Virus record (IMG/VR): IMGVR_UViG_3300025671_000206
Span: 1-36,120 of that record
Length of the DNA: 36,120 nt
From: a virus
Direction: 5' to 3' (one strand)
The position numbers and the translations under genes are program-made. Below are positions 23,593-31,021 of this stretch, one piece after another. The notes below the pieces were generated by a model. The model was not told the origin of the DNA and made no database searches. It worked only from the letters and a program-made list of their open reading frames with translations. Position 1 is the first letter of the stretch, and each line of letters opens with the position of its first letter.

Positions 23593-23913
23593 ATGACATC
23601 ATTAGAATTAGCGAAGCAAGAAGTATTAGAGTTAGAATTAGACTACGATACTATAATCCAAGACTTCGAAGAAGGAGACGACCACCAAGAATTAGAGCTT
23701 GAATCAGAAAACTTTACTTTTGTTATTACGGTAGAGGTTTACGGAGATATTCACCACTCTAACGCTGGTTGGCACGATTACGACGATTATACTATTAGCG
23801 AGTTTCACGGAACTATCGAGCCTACTAATATCTTAGTAATAGATAAAAACGAAGACGAGTTCGAGTTAAAGGTAACTAAGCAGATTAAGGAACAATTAAA
23901 GCACGTAAGATAA
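23593..23913 (+). CDS. acidic hypothetical protein, 106 aa, first gene of early operon
   Basis: Strongly acidic (QDFEEGDDHQELELESENF) with strand-rich TFVITVEVYGDIHHSN (about 43-58) and a His/Asp-rich GWHDYDDYTISEFHG. Acidity and small size would fit a DNA mimic or inhibitor expressed first after infection, but that is only a guess. It follows promoter P1 and is joined to the next gene by TAATG. No family recognised. Confidence 0.6.
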   Translation: MTSLELAKQEVLELELDYDTIIQDFEEGDDHQELELESENFTFVITVEVYGDIHHSNAGWHDYDDYTISEFHGTIEPTNILVIDKNEDEFELKVTKQIKEQLKHVR

Positions 23914-24095
23914 TGAAAAGGAATACTATTAAGGGATTAGCTCCAGGAATTAAGTCGAGTACTTATCCTGGAGGTTATAGAACGCATAAAGAGTGGACGG
24001 ATAGCCATACGGCTAAAAGGTTTAACGATACGTTCTGGAGAATTAAAGTTTTAAATTTAAATAATAAAGAAGATGACAAGAGAAGAGATCGTTAA
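23913..24095 (+). CDS. small basic protein, 60 aa
   Basis: Basic at both ends (MKRNTIKGLAPGIKSST, then DDKRRDR) with aromatic residues in between (FNDTFWRIKVLNL). It overlaps the next small gene. Function unknown; early position suggests a host-takeover or regulatory role. Confidence 0.5.
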   Translation: MKRNTIKGLAPGIKSSTYPGGYRTHKEWTDSHTAKRFNDTFWRIKVLNLNNKEDDKRRDR

Positions 24096-24249
24096 GAGCT
24101 ACGAGAAGCAGTTAGAGGAGGCTACTACTCCTATCGAAAAAAGTACTATTAAATACGAATTAAAGAAACATTTAGAAGCTTACGATAATGGCGAAGAATA
24201 TAATAAAGCGATACCGGAACCTATTACTTGCATCGGTTGCGGAAGTTAA
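24073..24249 (+). CDS. small helical protein with C-terminal CxxC, 58 aa
   Basis: ATG 24073 lies within the end of the 60 aa gene and the stop TAA is 24247-24249. Long helices (TREEIVKSYEKQLEEATT, IEKSTIKYELKKHLEAYD) are followed by TCIGCGS, a single Cys-x-x-Cys that could bind zinc as a dimer or act in a redox contact. It fits between two genes with overlap on one side. Function unknown. Confidence 0.55.
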   Translation: MTREEIVKSYEKQLEEATTPIEKSTIKYELKKHLEAYDNGEEYNKAIPEPITCIGCGS

Positions 24250-24294
24250 AGTAATTATTTACTTACTTTTAATAAACAGAATAAAATAAACACT

Positions 24295-24876
24295 ATGGAA
24301 AAGACGAATTTATTTAAGGCATTAGCTAATTTTCAGCAGAACGTACCGGTAATTCACAAAGGTACGAGCGGTTACGGTTATACCTACGCAGACTTACCGG
24401 CGATCTTCGAAGTAATTAATCCGATTTTAAAAGAGAACGGATTAGGATTTAGCCAGTTATTAGGTAATAACGAGTTAGGAGCTTCTACTATCGAAACGGT
24501 AATTTTTCACGCGGAAAGTGGAGAGAGTCTATCGAGTACTATGGTTATACCTAACGATGTATCTTTAAAAGGTATGAACGAGTTTCAGGTAATGGGTTCG
24601 GCTATCACTTACTACCGCAGATACTCTTTAAGTGCAATCTTAGGGCTTGTGACAGATAAAGATACCGACGCTTCGGGAGAGCAGAATAAGGCTCCTAAAA
24701 AAGCTCCGGCTAAGAAACCTACTCCTAAGAAGAAAGAGGTATTAGATTCTACTCATAAGACGTGGAAGAACGTTATAGTAGGACTTAAGTCGGGATACTC
24801 TATGGAGCAAGTAAAGGCTAAGTACGAAGTATCTAAGGAAGTAGAGGAGGAGTTAATTAAATTATCTGCGGAATAA
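24295..24876 (+). CDS. erf: Erf-family single-strand annealing protein, 193 aa
   Basis: The core (about residues 8-125) carries the Erf-type features: Lys-rich start, SGYGYTYADLPAIFEVINPILKENGLGFSQ, and the MGSAITYYRRYSLSAILGLVTDKDTDA segment shared by Erf and related annealing proteins. A lysine/proline-rich linker (APKKAPAKKPTPKKK) joins a small helical C-terminal domain. It pairs with the exonuclease gene directly after it (overlap TAATG) to form a phage recombination system, like Erf with an Abc or YqaJ partner. Confidence 0.88.
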   Translation: MEKTNLFKALANFQQNVPVIHKGTSGYGYTYADLPAIFEVINPILKENGLGFSQLLGNNELGASTIETVIFHAESGESLSSTMVIPNDVSLKGMNEFQVMGSAITYYRRYSLSAILGLVTDKDTDASGEQNKAPKKAPAKKPTPKKKEVLDSTHKTWKNVIVGLKSGYSMEQVKAKYEVSKEVEEELIKLSAE

Positions 24877-25487
24877 TGAAAGAGTTTAAAATTAGACCGT
24901 CCGCATCAGGTAAGATAATGACTAACGCTCGTAAAAAGGGAGAGCTTTCTAAAACGGCTCTCTCTTATATCGACGAATGGATTAAGACCGAGATTTACGG
25001 ATATAGAAAAGAGATTACGTCTAAGTATTTATCTAAAGGAAACGACGTAGAGGAGGCTTCTATCGACTTTATAGCGGAACATTTAAAGCTTAAAGGGATT
25101 AAGAAAAACGAGGAGACTTTCGAAGACGACTTTATGCGAGGTACTCCTGACGTTATTACTAAGGATACGGTAATCGATATGAAGAACTCTTGGGACTGTT
25201 TTACTTTTCCTTTATTAGAGAAAGAGATTCCGAATAAGGATTACTTTTACCAGTTACAGTGTTATATGGCTTTAACGGGTAAAAAGAAAGCTAAACTTAT
25301 CTATACTTTAATGAATACTCCGGAGAACTTAGTTAAGTTCGGAGAGGTTCATAATTACGACGAGATCGACCCGAAGTATCGTATTAAGGTATTCGATATA
25401 GAAAGAGACGAAGACGTAATAGAGGAGATTAGAAAGAGAGTTATAGAGATTAGAAACCACTTAGAAGTAGTAACAGCATTTATTTAG
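24876..25487 (+). CDS. PD-(D/E)XK exonuclease (YqaJ/lambda-Exo type), 203 aa
   Basis: Early RPSASGKIM (7-15), an acidic helix with KGNDVEEASIDFI (54-66), then RGTPDVI (88-94) and VIDMKNSW (99-106), that is Asp92 and Asp101-x-Lys103 as the catalytic PD-(D/E)XK set, and YFYQLQCYM (123-131) after it. This matches phage YqaJ/RecB-like nucleases that resect double-stranded ends for the annealing protein. It follows Erf with TAATG overlap, so the two likely work together in recombination or in making concatemers. Confidence 0.8.
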   Translation: MKEFKIRPSASGKIMTNARKKGELSKTALSYIDEWIKTEIYGYRKEITSKYLSKGNDVEEASIDFIAEHLKLKGIKKNEETFEDDFMRGTPDVITKDTVIDMKNSWDCFTFPLLEKEIPNKDYFYQLQCYMALTGKKKAKLIYTLMNTPENLVKFGEVHNYDEIDPKYRIKVFDIERDEDVIEEIRKRVIEIRNHLEVVTAFI

Positions 25488-25509
25488 TAAACAATTAAAT
25501 TTTTATAAA

Positions 25510-25776
25510 ATGGCACAAGACCAAAAGATTTTCGTAGGAAACGGAAAAGAAAACGAGCAGTACGGATTTATTAACTTTTCAATCTGCTTATCGGATTTAC
25601 CTCAGGAACACGTTAACGAGTACAAGGGGAAAAAGTACATTAACCTAACTATCTCTAAGAAGAGAAACGGAGCGGACGACTACGGAAAGACTCACGCGGT
25701 ATCGGTTAACACCTGGAAACCGGAAGGACAGAAGTCTAACTCGGTAGAAGAGGAAAGTAATGACTTACCTTTTTAA
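25510..25776 (+). CDS. SSB-like protein with acidic DLPF tip, 88 aa
   Basis: Small strand-rich protein (YGFINFSICLSDLPQEHV, then KKYINLTISKKRNGADDYG) with basic residues and an aromatic segment, ending EEESNDLPF. The ending matches the C-terminal acidic tip of bacterial SSB (DDDIPF), which recruits partner proteins. At 88 residues it is shorter than SSB (about 110-180) and the OB fold is only plausible. Lying between recombination genes and replication genes it probably coats single strands. No published family was recognised with certainty. Confidence 0.55.
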   Translation: MAQDQKIFVGNGKENEQYGFINFSICLSDLPQEHVNEYKGKKYINLTISKKRNGADDYGKTHAVSVNTWKPEGQKSNSVEEESNDLPF

Positions 25777-25810
25777 GTACTTAGTTAAGGAATTAGATTT
25801 AATAATTATA

Positions 25811-25837
25811 GAGGAGTGGAAACGCTCCTCTTAATTT
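25811..25837 (+). terminator. hairpin with GAAA loop, weak T tract
   Basis: GAGGAGTG (25811-25818), loop GAAA and CGCTCCTC (25823-25830) form an eight-pair stem with one T-G pair, followed by TTAATTT. The stem and tetraloop are strong but the T tract is short, so it may be a partial terminator or an mRNA end protecting upstream transcripts. It lies between the SSB-like and membrane genes. Confidence 0.6.
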
Positions 25838-25845
25838 AAAACGAA

Positions 25846-26052
25846 ATGGAAAAATTATTTGAAAGATTTAGAAAGAATATTCTAACTCAGTTATTTACTT
25901 ACGGGTTTATTATGTTTTTAACTGGAATCCTTTCTAATTGGTTTACGTGGACTTATCCCGTAATGGTAGTAATGGCTATTCTTATCGCTTTTTACGTAGT
26001 AATATTTACGATAGCCGGAATCGTTAACGTTATTAAAGAATTATTTAAGTAA
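25846..26052 (+). CDS. small two-helix membrane protein, 68 aa
   Basis: After a basic amphipathic start (FERFRKNIL) come two hydrophobic stretches (FTYGFIMFLTGILSNW and YPVMVVMAILIAFYVVIFTI), so it probably spans the membrane twice. It is joined by TAATG to another membrane protein and both sit inside the replication block, a location used by phages for superinfection exclusion or membrane anchoring of replication, which is speculation here. Confidence 0.6.
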   Translation: MEKLFERFRKNILTQLFTYGFIMFLTGILSNWFTWTYPVMVVMAILIAFYVVIFTIAGIVNVIKELFK

Positions 26053-26420
26053 TGATTTCTATAATATTATTAATATTAGCCTCTATATCTAACGCGGTAA
26101 TGGACGTAACTCAATTCCATTTCTACCGCTCTATTTTTAATAACGATTTATTCGGAGCTAAATGGTGGAATGGTCAAGTATCCTGGAGGAATAAGTACGT
26201 AAACGGAGACGTAAAACAGGGAAGAACTAATACGCCGGTATGGTTTACGGACGCTTTTCACTTTTTTAAGAGTACTACTATAGTACTTCTATCTTTAGCG
26301 ATCGTATTATATGAACCTATTATAACTTGGTATATCGATTTGCTTATCTTAGGATTAGCTTGGAATACCTTTTTTAGCTTATTTTACAAACACATTTTTA
26401 AAAAAGAAACCTATGAGTAA
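26052..26420 (+). CDS. membrane protein, 122 aa
   Basis: Hydrophobic N-terminal segment (ISIILLILASISNAVMDV), a polar loop with WWNGQVSWRNKYVNGDVKQG, and further hydrophobic segments (TTIVLLSLAIVLYEPIITWY, then LLILGLAWNTFFSLFY). At least two to three spans. The loop with several Trp and Lys looks conserved in phages of Bacteroidota from memory, but I cannot name it. It overlaps the next gene by 8 bases. Confidence 0.55.
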   Translation: MISIILLILASISNAVMDVTQFHFYRSIFNNDLFGAKWWNGQVSWRNKYVNGDVKQGRTNTPVWFTDAFHFFKSTTIVLLSLAIVLYEPIITWYIDLLILGLAWNTFFSLFYKHIFKKETYE

Positions 26421-27108
26421 AAAACGAAGCGTAAGCACAGCTTTCTGGAGCGACCCATTTATCGAGGATATAGCTCCGGAGTATAAACTATTATTTCTTT
26501 ACTTAATTACTAACGAAAAGACTAATATGCTCGGTATCTACGAAGCTTCTAAAAGAAAAATGGCCTTCGAAACCGGACTAAGCTTAGAGTGTATTAAAGA
26601 CGCTTTAGAAGTATTCGAGAGATTAGGTAAGGTTAAACACGTAGATAACTATATTATCTTAGTTAACTATATGAAGCACCAGAAGTATAATACGAATATG
26701 AAGAAGTCCGCTATAGAGACTTTTAACGAGCTTCCTAAGAGCGTTAGAGCCGGTTTAGACCTATTAGATAAGAGTAAGGTAGATGATTCTTTTAAAGTCC
26801 TTATAGAGAAATATTCTTATATGGAAAGAGTACCTCTTAAAGAAGAAGTAGAAGACCCGTCTAACTATTACGAGAGCGGTAATCTCGTATTATCGATGAT
26901 AGACTATAAGAAACTATTAAAGCATTACGACTCGGCTACTATAGACCATTACATAGCTAAAGTAGAAGGCTGGAAGAATAACTCTAAAGTAAAGAGCCTT
27001 TATCTTACTATCCTTAACTGGCTTAGAAGAGACTCCGAAGTAAAAAAGAACGATGTTAAAATTATAGAGAATAAATCTTACTCTACCGGATTTAATGAAC
27101 ACTTTTAA
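26413..27108 (+). CDS. replication initiation / replisome organiser protein, 231 aa
   Basis: The start (STAFWSDPFIEDIAPEYKLLF, then YLITNEKTNMLGIYEASKR) is the winged-helix N-terminus typical of phage O/DnaD-like replisome organisers, reading as a sequence-specific binding and helix-rich domain. The C-terminal part (YYESGNLVLSMIDYKKLLKHYD, then helices to SLYLTILNWLRRDS) resembles the DnaD helicase-loader domain. It directly precedes the helicase gene (4 bases apart), the expected order: organiser recruits helicase to the origin. Confidence 0.7.
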   Translation: MSKKRSVSTAFWSDPFIEDIAPEYKLLFLYLITNEKTNMLGIYEASKRKMAFETGLSLECIKDALEVFERLGKVKHVDNYIILVNYMKHQKYNTNMKKSAIETFNELPKSVRAGLDLLDKSKVDDSFKVLIEKYSYMERVPLKEEVEDPSNYYESGNLVLSMIDYKKLLKHYDSATIDHYIAKVEGWKNNSKVKSLYLTILNWLRRDSEVKKNDVKIIENKSYSTGFNEHF

Positions 27109-27111
27109 GCT

Positions 27112-28167
27112 ATGAGTAAACCAAAACATTATTATCAGATTCAGGACGTTAGTAAGGAGCTTTTTAAACTTAGGGAAAAAGGTTTAACGAGAGGTAAAGA
27201 GATCGGATTCGATTTCGAAAGATGCGGAATGTCTATTAAAAAAGGGTGTACTACTTATATCGCCGGTGCTCCGGCTTCGGGTAAATCGGAGTGGTGGTTA
27301 GAGATACTCGTTAATTTATCTTGTATTTACGGAGATAAGCATATAATATTTACTCCGGAGACGGGAGAAGTACACGAGGTATTCGCCGAGCTTTGTCATA
27401 AGTACGTAAATAAACCTTACTTCGGTTCGGATAAGGTTAAGATGACGGAAGTAGATAAGTCTCAGGCGGAGTACTTTATAGGAGAACACTTCGTAGTTAT
27501 AGACCCTAAAGACGATACTATGACCTTAGACGATTACTATAAAATGGTAGACGAAGTAGAGGAAGAGTTAGATATTAAGTTTAATACTACTACTATCGAC
27601 CCTTTTAACGAGATTAAACACGACTTTACTAGTCGTCAGGATATTTATATCGAAGAGCTTTTAGGTAAGTGTAGACGTAACGCGAGGAAGACCGGTAGGC
27701 ATAACTGTTTAATTACTCACGTTAGAGACCAGCCTATAATCGAGAAAGAAGGGAAGAGGTTCTGTCCTATTCCTACTCCTCGAGAGTTTTCCGGAGGTCA
27801 GGCGTGGTTCAGAAAAGGAGAGCAGATGATTATAGTCTGGCGACCTCCTTACGGGGTTAGTAGAGATAACGGTCAGGGAACTTACGAGGCTAACGAGGTT
27901 ATAATAAGGATAGCTAAAGAAAAGCCTAAAGGAGCTTCTAAGAAAGGAGACTATACCTTCTTCTATAACAAAGAAATGAACGCTTACTATTATAAAGAGT
28001 GGGACGGGGTAGACGTTTACGCCGATCGTACTAAACTTAAAGATAGAGCCGGAAAGCAGGAGGATATAGACTTTAATAAGAAAGAAGTAGAGGATAGTTT
28101 TTATAGTAATAAAGGATTTAATAGAAAAGAATCCGAAGAGGAATTATTAGAAGATACACCGTTTTAG
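27112..28167 (+). CDS. DnaB/RecA-fold replicative helicase, 351 aa
   Basis: Walker A at residues 52-59 (GAPASGKS) follows a helical opening. Walker B-like TTTIDPFNEI ends with Asp163. Positions near 200-215 (HNCLITHVRDQP) fit the RecA-fold sensor strand. This is a one-domain DnaB/T7-type ring ATPase that unwinds DNA, without a primase domain. The C-terminus ends EDTPF, resembling an SSB-type tip. Organiser upstream, coiled-coil protein downstream. Confidence 0.75.
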   Translation: MSKPKHYYQIQDVSKELFKLREKGLTRGKEIGFDFERCGMSIKKGCTTYIAGAPASGKSEWWLEILVNLSCIYGDKHIIFTPETGEVHEVFAELCHKYVNKPYFGSDKVKMTEVDKSQAEYFIGEHFVVIDPKDDTMTLDDYYKMVDEVEEELDIKFNTTTIDPFNEIKHDFTSRQDIYIEELLGKCRRNARKTGRHNCLITHVRDQPIIEKEGKRFCPIPTPREFSGGQAWFRKGEQMIIVWRPPYGVSRDNGQGTYEANEVIIRIAKEKPKGASKKGDYTFFYNKEMNAYYYKEWDGVDVYADRTKLKDRAGKQEDIDFNKKEVEDSFYSNKGFNRKESEEELLEDTPF

Positions 28168-28170
28168 ATT

Positions 28171-28467
28171 ATGAGCTTAGAAGGAAACACACTATACAGC
28201 TACGGAGTTCTAGGAACCCTTATAACTAAATTGGACGCTAGAACGAATAAAGATGAGGTAACTAAGAAAACTTTAGCCGAACTAAGAAACGTAAGGATTC
28301 ACTTAATGACCTTACAGAATACTTTAGAAATGAAGGAACATAAACTTCATAAGTTAGAGATAGAAGACGCTCGTAGAGATGCGGCTTTAACCTCTACTCT
28401 TCGAAAGAATCGACTACTCGAGAAAGAGTTAAACGAGATTAAAGAAGTACTTTACGACTCTATTTAG
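28171..28467 (+). CDS. coiled-coil protein, 98 aa
   Basis: Acidic/basic heptads from about residue 25 to the end (LAELRNVRIHLMTLQNTLEMKEH, then LEKELNEIKEVLYD) predict a long coiled coil. It lies three bases after the helicase gene, so it may assist replication or be an assembly factor. No family recognised. A TTAGTATATTA box follows its stop. Confidence 0.5.
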   Translation: MSLEGNTLYSYGVLGTLITKLDARTNKDEVTKKTLAELRNVRIHLMTLQNTLEMKEHKLHKLEIEDARRDAALTSTLRKNRLLEKELNEIKEVLYDSI

Positions 28468-28474
28468 TTTAAAG

Positions 28475-28486
28475 TTAGTATATTAA
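28475..28486 (+). promoter_or_regulatory. candidate promoter box
   Basis: TTAGTATATTAA resembles the boxes at 1076-1087 and 19934-19945. It lies in the 41-base gap before the metallophosphoesterase gene, after which comes an A-rich leader (AATTAAAAAAAATAAAA) with no Shine-Dalgarno. Confidence 0.25.
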
Positions 28487-28508
28487 GCGAGAATTAAAAA
28501 AAATAAAA

Positions 28509-29585
28509 ATGCCGAGTAAAAAAGCTATAGCGGATTATAGAAAAAGAAACCCTCATCAGGTTAGAATGAACTCCGAAGAGTTTAAAGCCTGGAAGGAATT
28601 TAAGAACGAAAAAAACGAAAGAGAAAGCCTATTAAAAGAGGAGGCAGATTTAGCCGGAATCGAATTAAAGGATATTAAGCACTATTGGTATAAGTCGGAA
28701 AAGTTTTCGATGTTCGCTAAGAACGACGGAAAGACCTTAGAAGAGATTAAAGAGGAGATATTAGAAGATATTAAGTCTATAGCTCCTAAGTATCCGAAGA
28801 TTAAAAGAAAAGCGAGTAAGGACGCTCATTTACTATTTATCGGGTTAGCGGATTTACACTTAGGAAAACTATCGAGCGTTTACGAGACGGGCGACCCTTA
28901 CAACCATTTAATAGCCGAGCAGAGAGCTAAAGAGGGTATTAAAGGACTTTTAGATAAGTCTACCGGATTTAATATAGATAAGATTGTATTTAATATAGGT
29001 AACGATATGTTACACGTAGATACGCCTAAAAATACTACTACGAGCGGTACGACTCAGGACGCTTCTTTAATGTGGTACGACGCTTTTCGAATGGCTTTTA
29101 AACTATTAGTAGACCTTATAGAGACTTGTAGAGCCGTAGCGGACGTACACGTAATATACGACCCGAGTAACCACGATTATATGGCAGGATTTATGTTAGC
29201 TCAAGGTATAGAGGCTTGGTTTAGAAACTCTAAGAATATTACTTTCGACGTTTCTATAACTCATAGGAAGTATTATAAGTACGGTAAAAACTTAATAGGA
29301 ACTACTCACGGAGACGGAGCTAAGTCGGATAAGTTACCTCAGTTAATGAGTATCGAGGCTAAGGAGTATTGGGTAGACTCTGACCACTACTATATTTATA
29401 CTAAACATTTACATCATAAGGTTTCTAAGGACTTTATGAACGTAAACGTAGAAGTACTAAGAAGTCCTAGCGGTACTGACTCTTGGCATCATAGGAACGG
29501 ATTCCAACACGCACCGAAGGCAGTAGAGGGATTCTTACATCACCCGAGTTACGGTCAGGTAGCGAGGTTAACTCATTTATTTTAA
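28509..29585 (+). CDS. metallophosphoesterase (calcineurin-like), 358 aa
   Basis: The order of motifs fits the family: ADLHLGK (114-120) supplies the D-x-H pair, IGNDMLHVD (163-171) the GND, PSNHDYM (219-225) the NHD, TTHGDG (265-270) the next metal His, and KHLHHK (299-304) the final H-x-H. The first 100 residues are a charged helical extension. Phages carry such enzymes next to replication genes. Whether it acts on DNA, RNA or nucleotides is not shown, and SbcD/Mre11-like nuclease activity is one option given its neighbours. It precedes a RusA-like gene by a one-base overlap. Confidence 0.75.
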   Translation: MPSKKAIADYRKRNPHQVRMNSEEFKAWKEFKNEKNERESLLKEEADLAGIELKDIKHYWYKSEKFSMFAKNDGKTLEEIKEEILEDIKSIAPKYPKIKRKASKDAHLLFIGLADLHLGKLSSVYETGDPYNHLIAEQRAKEGIKGLLDKSTGFNIDKIVFNIGNDMLHVDTPKNTTTSGTTQDASLMWYDAFRMAFKLLVDLIETCRAVADVHVIYDPSNHDYMAGFMLAQGIEAWFRNSKNITFDVSITHRKYYKYGKNLIGTTHGDGAKSDKLPQLMSIEAKEYWVDSDHYYIYTKHLHHKVSKDFMNVNVEVLRSPSGTDSWHHRNGFQHAPKAVEGFLHHPSYGQVARLTHLF

Positions 29586-29935
29586 TGGTTTACGAATACT
29601 TTATAAAAGAGAATCCTATAAGCCTTAACGACTGGTACGGTAGCCGACACTGGAGTATTAGGAAGAAACAGAAGGATACCTGGTTTAAGATATTTAAAGA
29701 CGCTATAAGCGAGAATCCGCCGAGTAAGATCGTTAAATATAGATTAGAGTTAGCGGTTAATAGTAGGCACGACCCTAGTAATACGATAACCATTATTAAG
29801 ATATTCGAGGATACTTTAAAAGAGTTAGGTTTTATTTTAGACGACGCTCCTAAATACTGTAGGGAGATTATCCTAAAACCGGACGAAAACTTACCTAAAA
29901 AGAGCTTTAAGCTTTATTTAGAGAAAATTAGTTAA
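29585..29935 (+). CDS. RusA-like Holliday junction resolvase, 116 aa
   Basis: Size and motifs fit the RusA family: a basic early segment (WYGSRHWSIRKKQKDTWF), then VNSRHDPSNTIT with Asp63 and Asn66, FEDTLKELG, and ILDDAPK with Asp86-Asp87. RusA carries catalytic aspartates in DxDN and a later DD. The exact residues differ slightly here (DPSN). It would cut branched DNA made by Erf/exonuclease recombination and trim DNA for packaging. The gene ends its operon: a terminator follows. Confidence 0.65.
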   Translation: MVYEYFIKENPISLNDWYGSRHWSIRKKQKDTWFKIFKDAISENPPSKIVKYRLELAVNSRHDPSNTITIIKIFEDTLKELGFILDDAPKYCREIILKPDENLPKKSFKLYLEKIS

Positions 29936-29956
29936 AAATTATTTACCTAGTATAGA

Positions 29957-29984
29957 GGGAGTTACGAAAGTTTCTCCCTTTTTT
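29957..29984 (+). terminator. Rho-independent terminator
   Basis: GGGAG (29957-29961), a twelve-base loop and CTCCC (29974-29978) followed by six T. It ends the replication/recombination operon just upstream of promoter P2, the same arrangement as at 23.45 and 35.95 kb. Confidence 0.7.
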
Positions 29985-29996
29985 ATTAATTAATTA

Positions 29997-30063
29997 GTTA
30001 AAAAGTATAGATTTATTAACTTAAATAGTGTATCTTTACAGAAACGAAATAAAAACGAATATT
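29997..30063 (+). promoter_or_regulatory. conserved phage promoter P2 with leader
   Basis: GTTAAAAAGT (29997-30006), 24-base spacer, TATCTTTA (30031-30038) and a leader with AACGAA units ending in ACGAATATT before ATG 30064. A GTG inside the promoter (30028) could extend the downstream frame but overlaps the promoter box, so the start of that gene is taken as ATG 30064. Confidence 0.75.
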
Positions 30064-30414
30064 ATGGAAAAGCTTAGAAATCAAGGATTAACAGCAGGAG
30101 CGTATTACGTAAGACCTAATTTTATAGGTAAGAAGTATTTAACTCTTTCGGAGTTAGAATTAACTCAGGTTAAGAATCAGGTTATTAACGAGGTAAAGTC
30201 TTCGGAGTACGGAGAAAATAGTATTAGCGTTTACGTTAGTTTAGATAACTTAGATTTAGACTTAGTTTACGAGCTTAGACTACCTCACGTAGTTAAGGAC
30301 GGTTTAACCTTAGACGCTCATTTAATAGAAATCGAAGTATTTAACGAAGAGGGAGATACTATCGAAATCGTTAACGAGGAAGAGATAGATACTATAACTA
30401 TTAAACTTTGGTAA
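30064..30414 (+). CDS. hypothetical protein, 116 aa
   Basis: Start chosen at ATG 30064 because the possible upstream GTG start would lie within promoter P2. Alpha/beta protein (YYVRPNFIGKKYLTLSELE, then ISVYVSLDNLDLDLVYELR) with an acidic end (NEEGDTIEIVNEEEID). The sequence AYYVRPNFIGKKYLTL recalls no named family. It opens the second early operon, suggesting an early function. Next gene begins one base after its stop. Confidence 0.6.
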   Translation: MEKLRNQGLTAGAYYVRPNFIGKKYLTLSELELTQVKNQVINEVKSSEYGENSISVYVSLDNLDLDLVYELRLPHVVKDGLTLDAHLIEIEVFNEEGDTIEIVNEEEIDTITIKLW

Positions 30415-30415
30415 G

Positions 30416-30592
30416 ATGAATATAGAGTTATTAGAATCGATAGAGATAGTAGAGAACTTACTACTATCCTATCAAGAAAAGATTAAGAAACTACCGGATA
30501 ACGAGAAGTTACAGAAAGGTTTTAACGATCTTATTCAGGTTAGAGGTACTCTCTGGAATTTAGGAAAGGAGGTAAGTAATGAACGAAGCTAA
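30416..30592 (+). CDS. small helical protein, 58 aa
   Basis: ATG 30416, stop TAA 30590-30592, overlapping the next gene by 14 bases. Product is amphipathic and helical (LLESIEIVENLLLSYQEKIK, then LQKGFNDLIQVRGTLWNLGKE), possibly a coiled coil. Within its end lies an exceptionally good ribosome-binding sequence for the next gene. Function unknown. Confidence 0.6.
   Translation: MNIELLESIEIVENLLLSYQEKIKKLPDNEKLQKGFNDLIQVRGTLWNLGKEVSNERS
30565..30573 (+). promoter_or_regulatory. strong Shine-Dalgarno AAAGGAGGT before the 30579 gene
   Basis: AAAGGAGGT ends five bases before ATG 30579. Almost all other starts in this window lack such a site and have A/T-rich leaders, so this gene may be initiated differently or need coupling despite lying inside another coding region. 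Confidence 0.6.
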
Positions 30593-30986
30593 GACTATAG
30601 AGAAATTAAACTCTTTCGGGTTAAAGCTTAGACCTCATAAGGACAAGTACGCTACTTACGACGCTTACGACTCTAACTATATCGTAGAAATTAAGAACGT
30701 AAGAAAGGATTACGGAAAGGATTTAATGTTAGCTGATAAGCTCTATAAGAACTATCAGAAAAGTCAGATATTTAAAAAGGACTTCCTTTACGCCGTAACG
30801 GTAGAAAGTAGCTTATACCTTTATAATATCTCTAAGTTAATTACGTCTATCGTAAAAACTCCTCCGGCTCCTTTAAAGATTCCGGTAACGACGGACTTCG
30901 AAAATAACGAGAAGATAATTAAATATTCCTACTTTTTAGATAGGAATTTAGCGAAGAAGATAGATCTTACCTTAGATACGGATTAA
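30579..30986 (+). CDS. possible PD-(D/E)XK-like nuclease, 135 aa
   Basis: The N-terminal half contains DAYDSNYIVEIKNVRKDYGKD with Asp31, Glu37 and Lys39 in the spacing E-x-K after an acidic residue, the signature of small PD-(D/E)XK nucleases such as Holliday resolvase or VSR-like enzymes. The rest is helix and strand (LYAVTVESSLYLYNISKLI). It has the best ribosome-binding site in the window. Alternative: a protein without nuclease function in which the ExK is coincidence. Confidence 0.45.
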   Translation: MNEAKTIEKLNSFGLKLRPHKDKYATYDAYDSNYIVEIKNVRKDYGKDLMLADKLYKNYQKSQIFKKDFLYAVTVESSLYLYNISKLITSIVKTPPAPLKIPVTTDFENNEKIIKYSYFLDRNLAKKIDLTLDTD

Positions 30987-31021
30987 GAAAACATAATTTA
31001 AAACCATATAACGAATAGAAA

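Noticed and set aside
26917-27129. 70-residue open frame on the - strand
   Set aside because: Antisense to the end of the replisome organiser and the start of the helicase gene; hydrophobic only because it mirrors their codons.
29590-29793. 67-residue hydrophobic open frame on the - strand
   Set aside because: Antisense to the RusA-like gene; the leucine-rich content is a by-product of reading TTA-rich codons backwards.
30028-30063. Upstream GTG start adding 12 residues to the 30064 gene
   Set aside because: It falls inside promoter P2 (TATCTTTA at 30031-30038), so those codons would not be transcribed.
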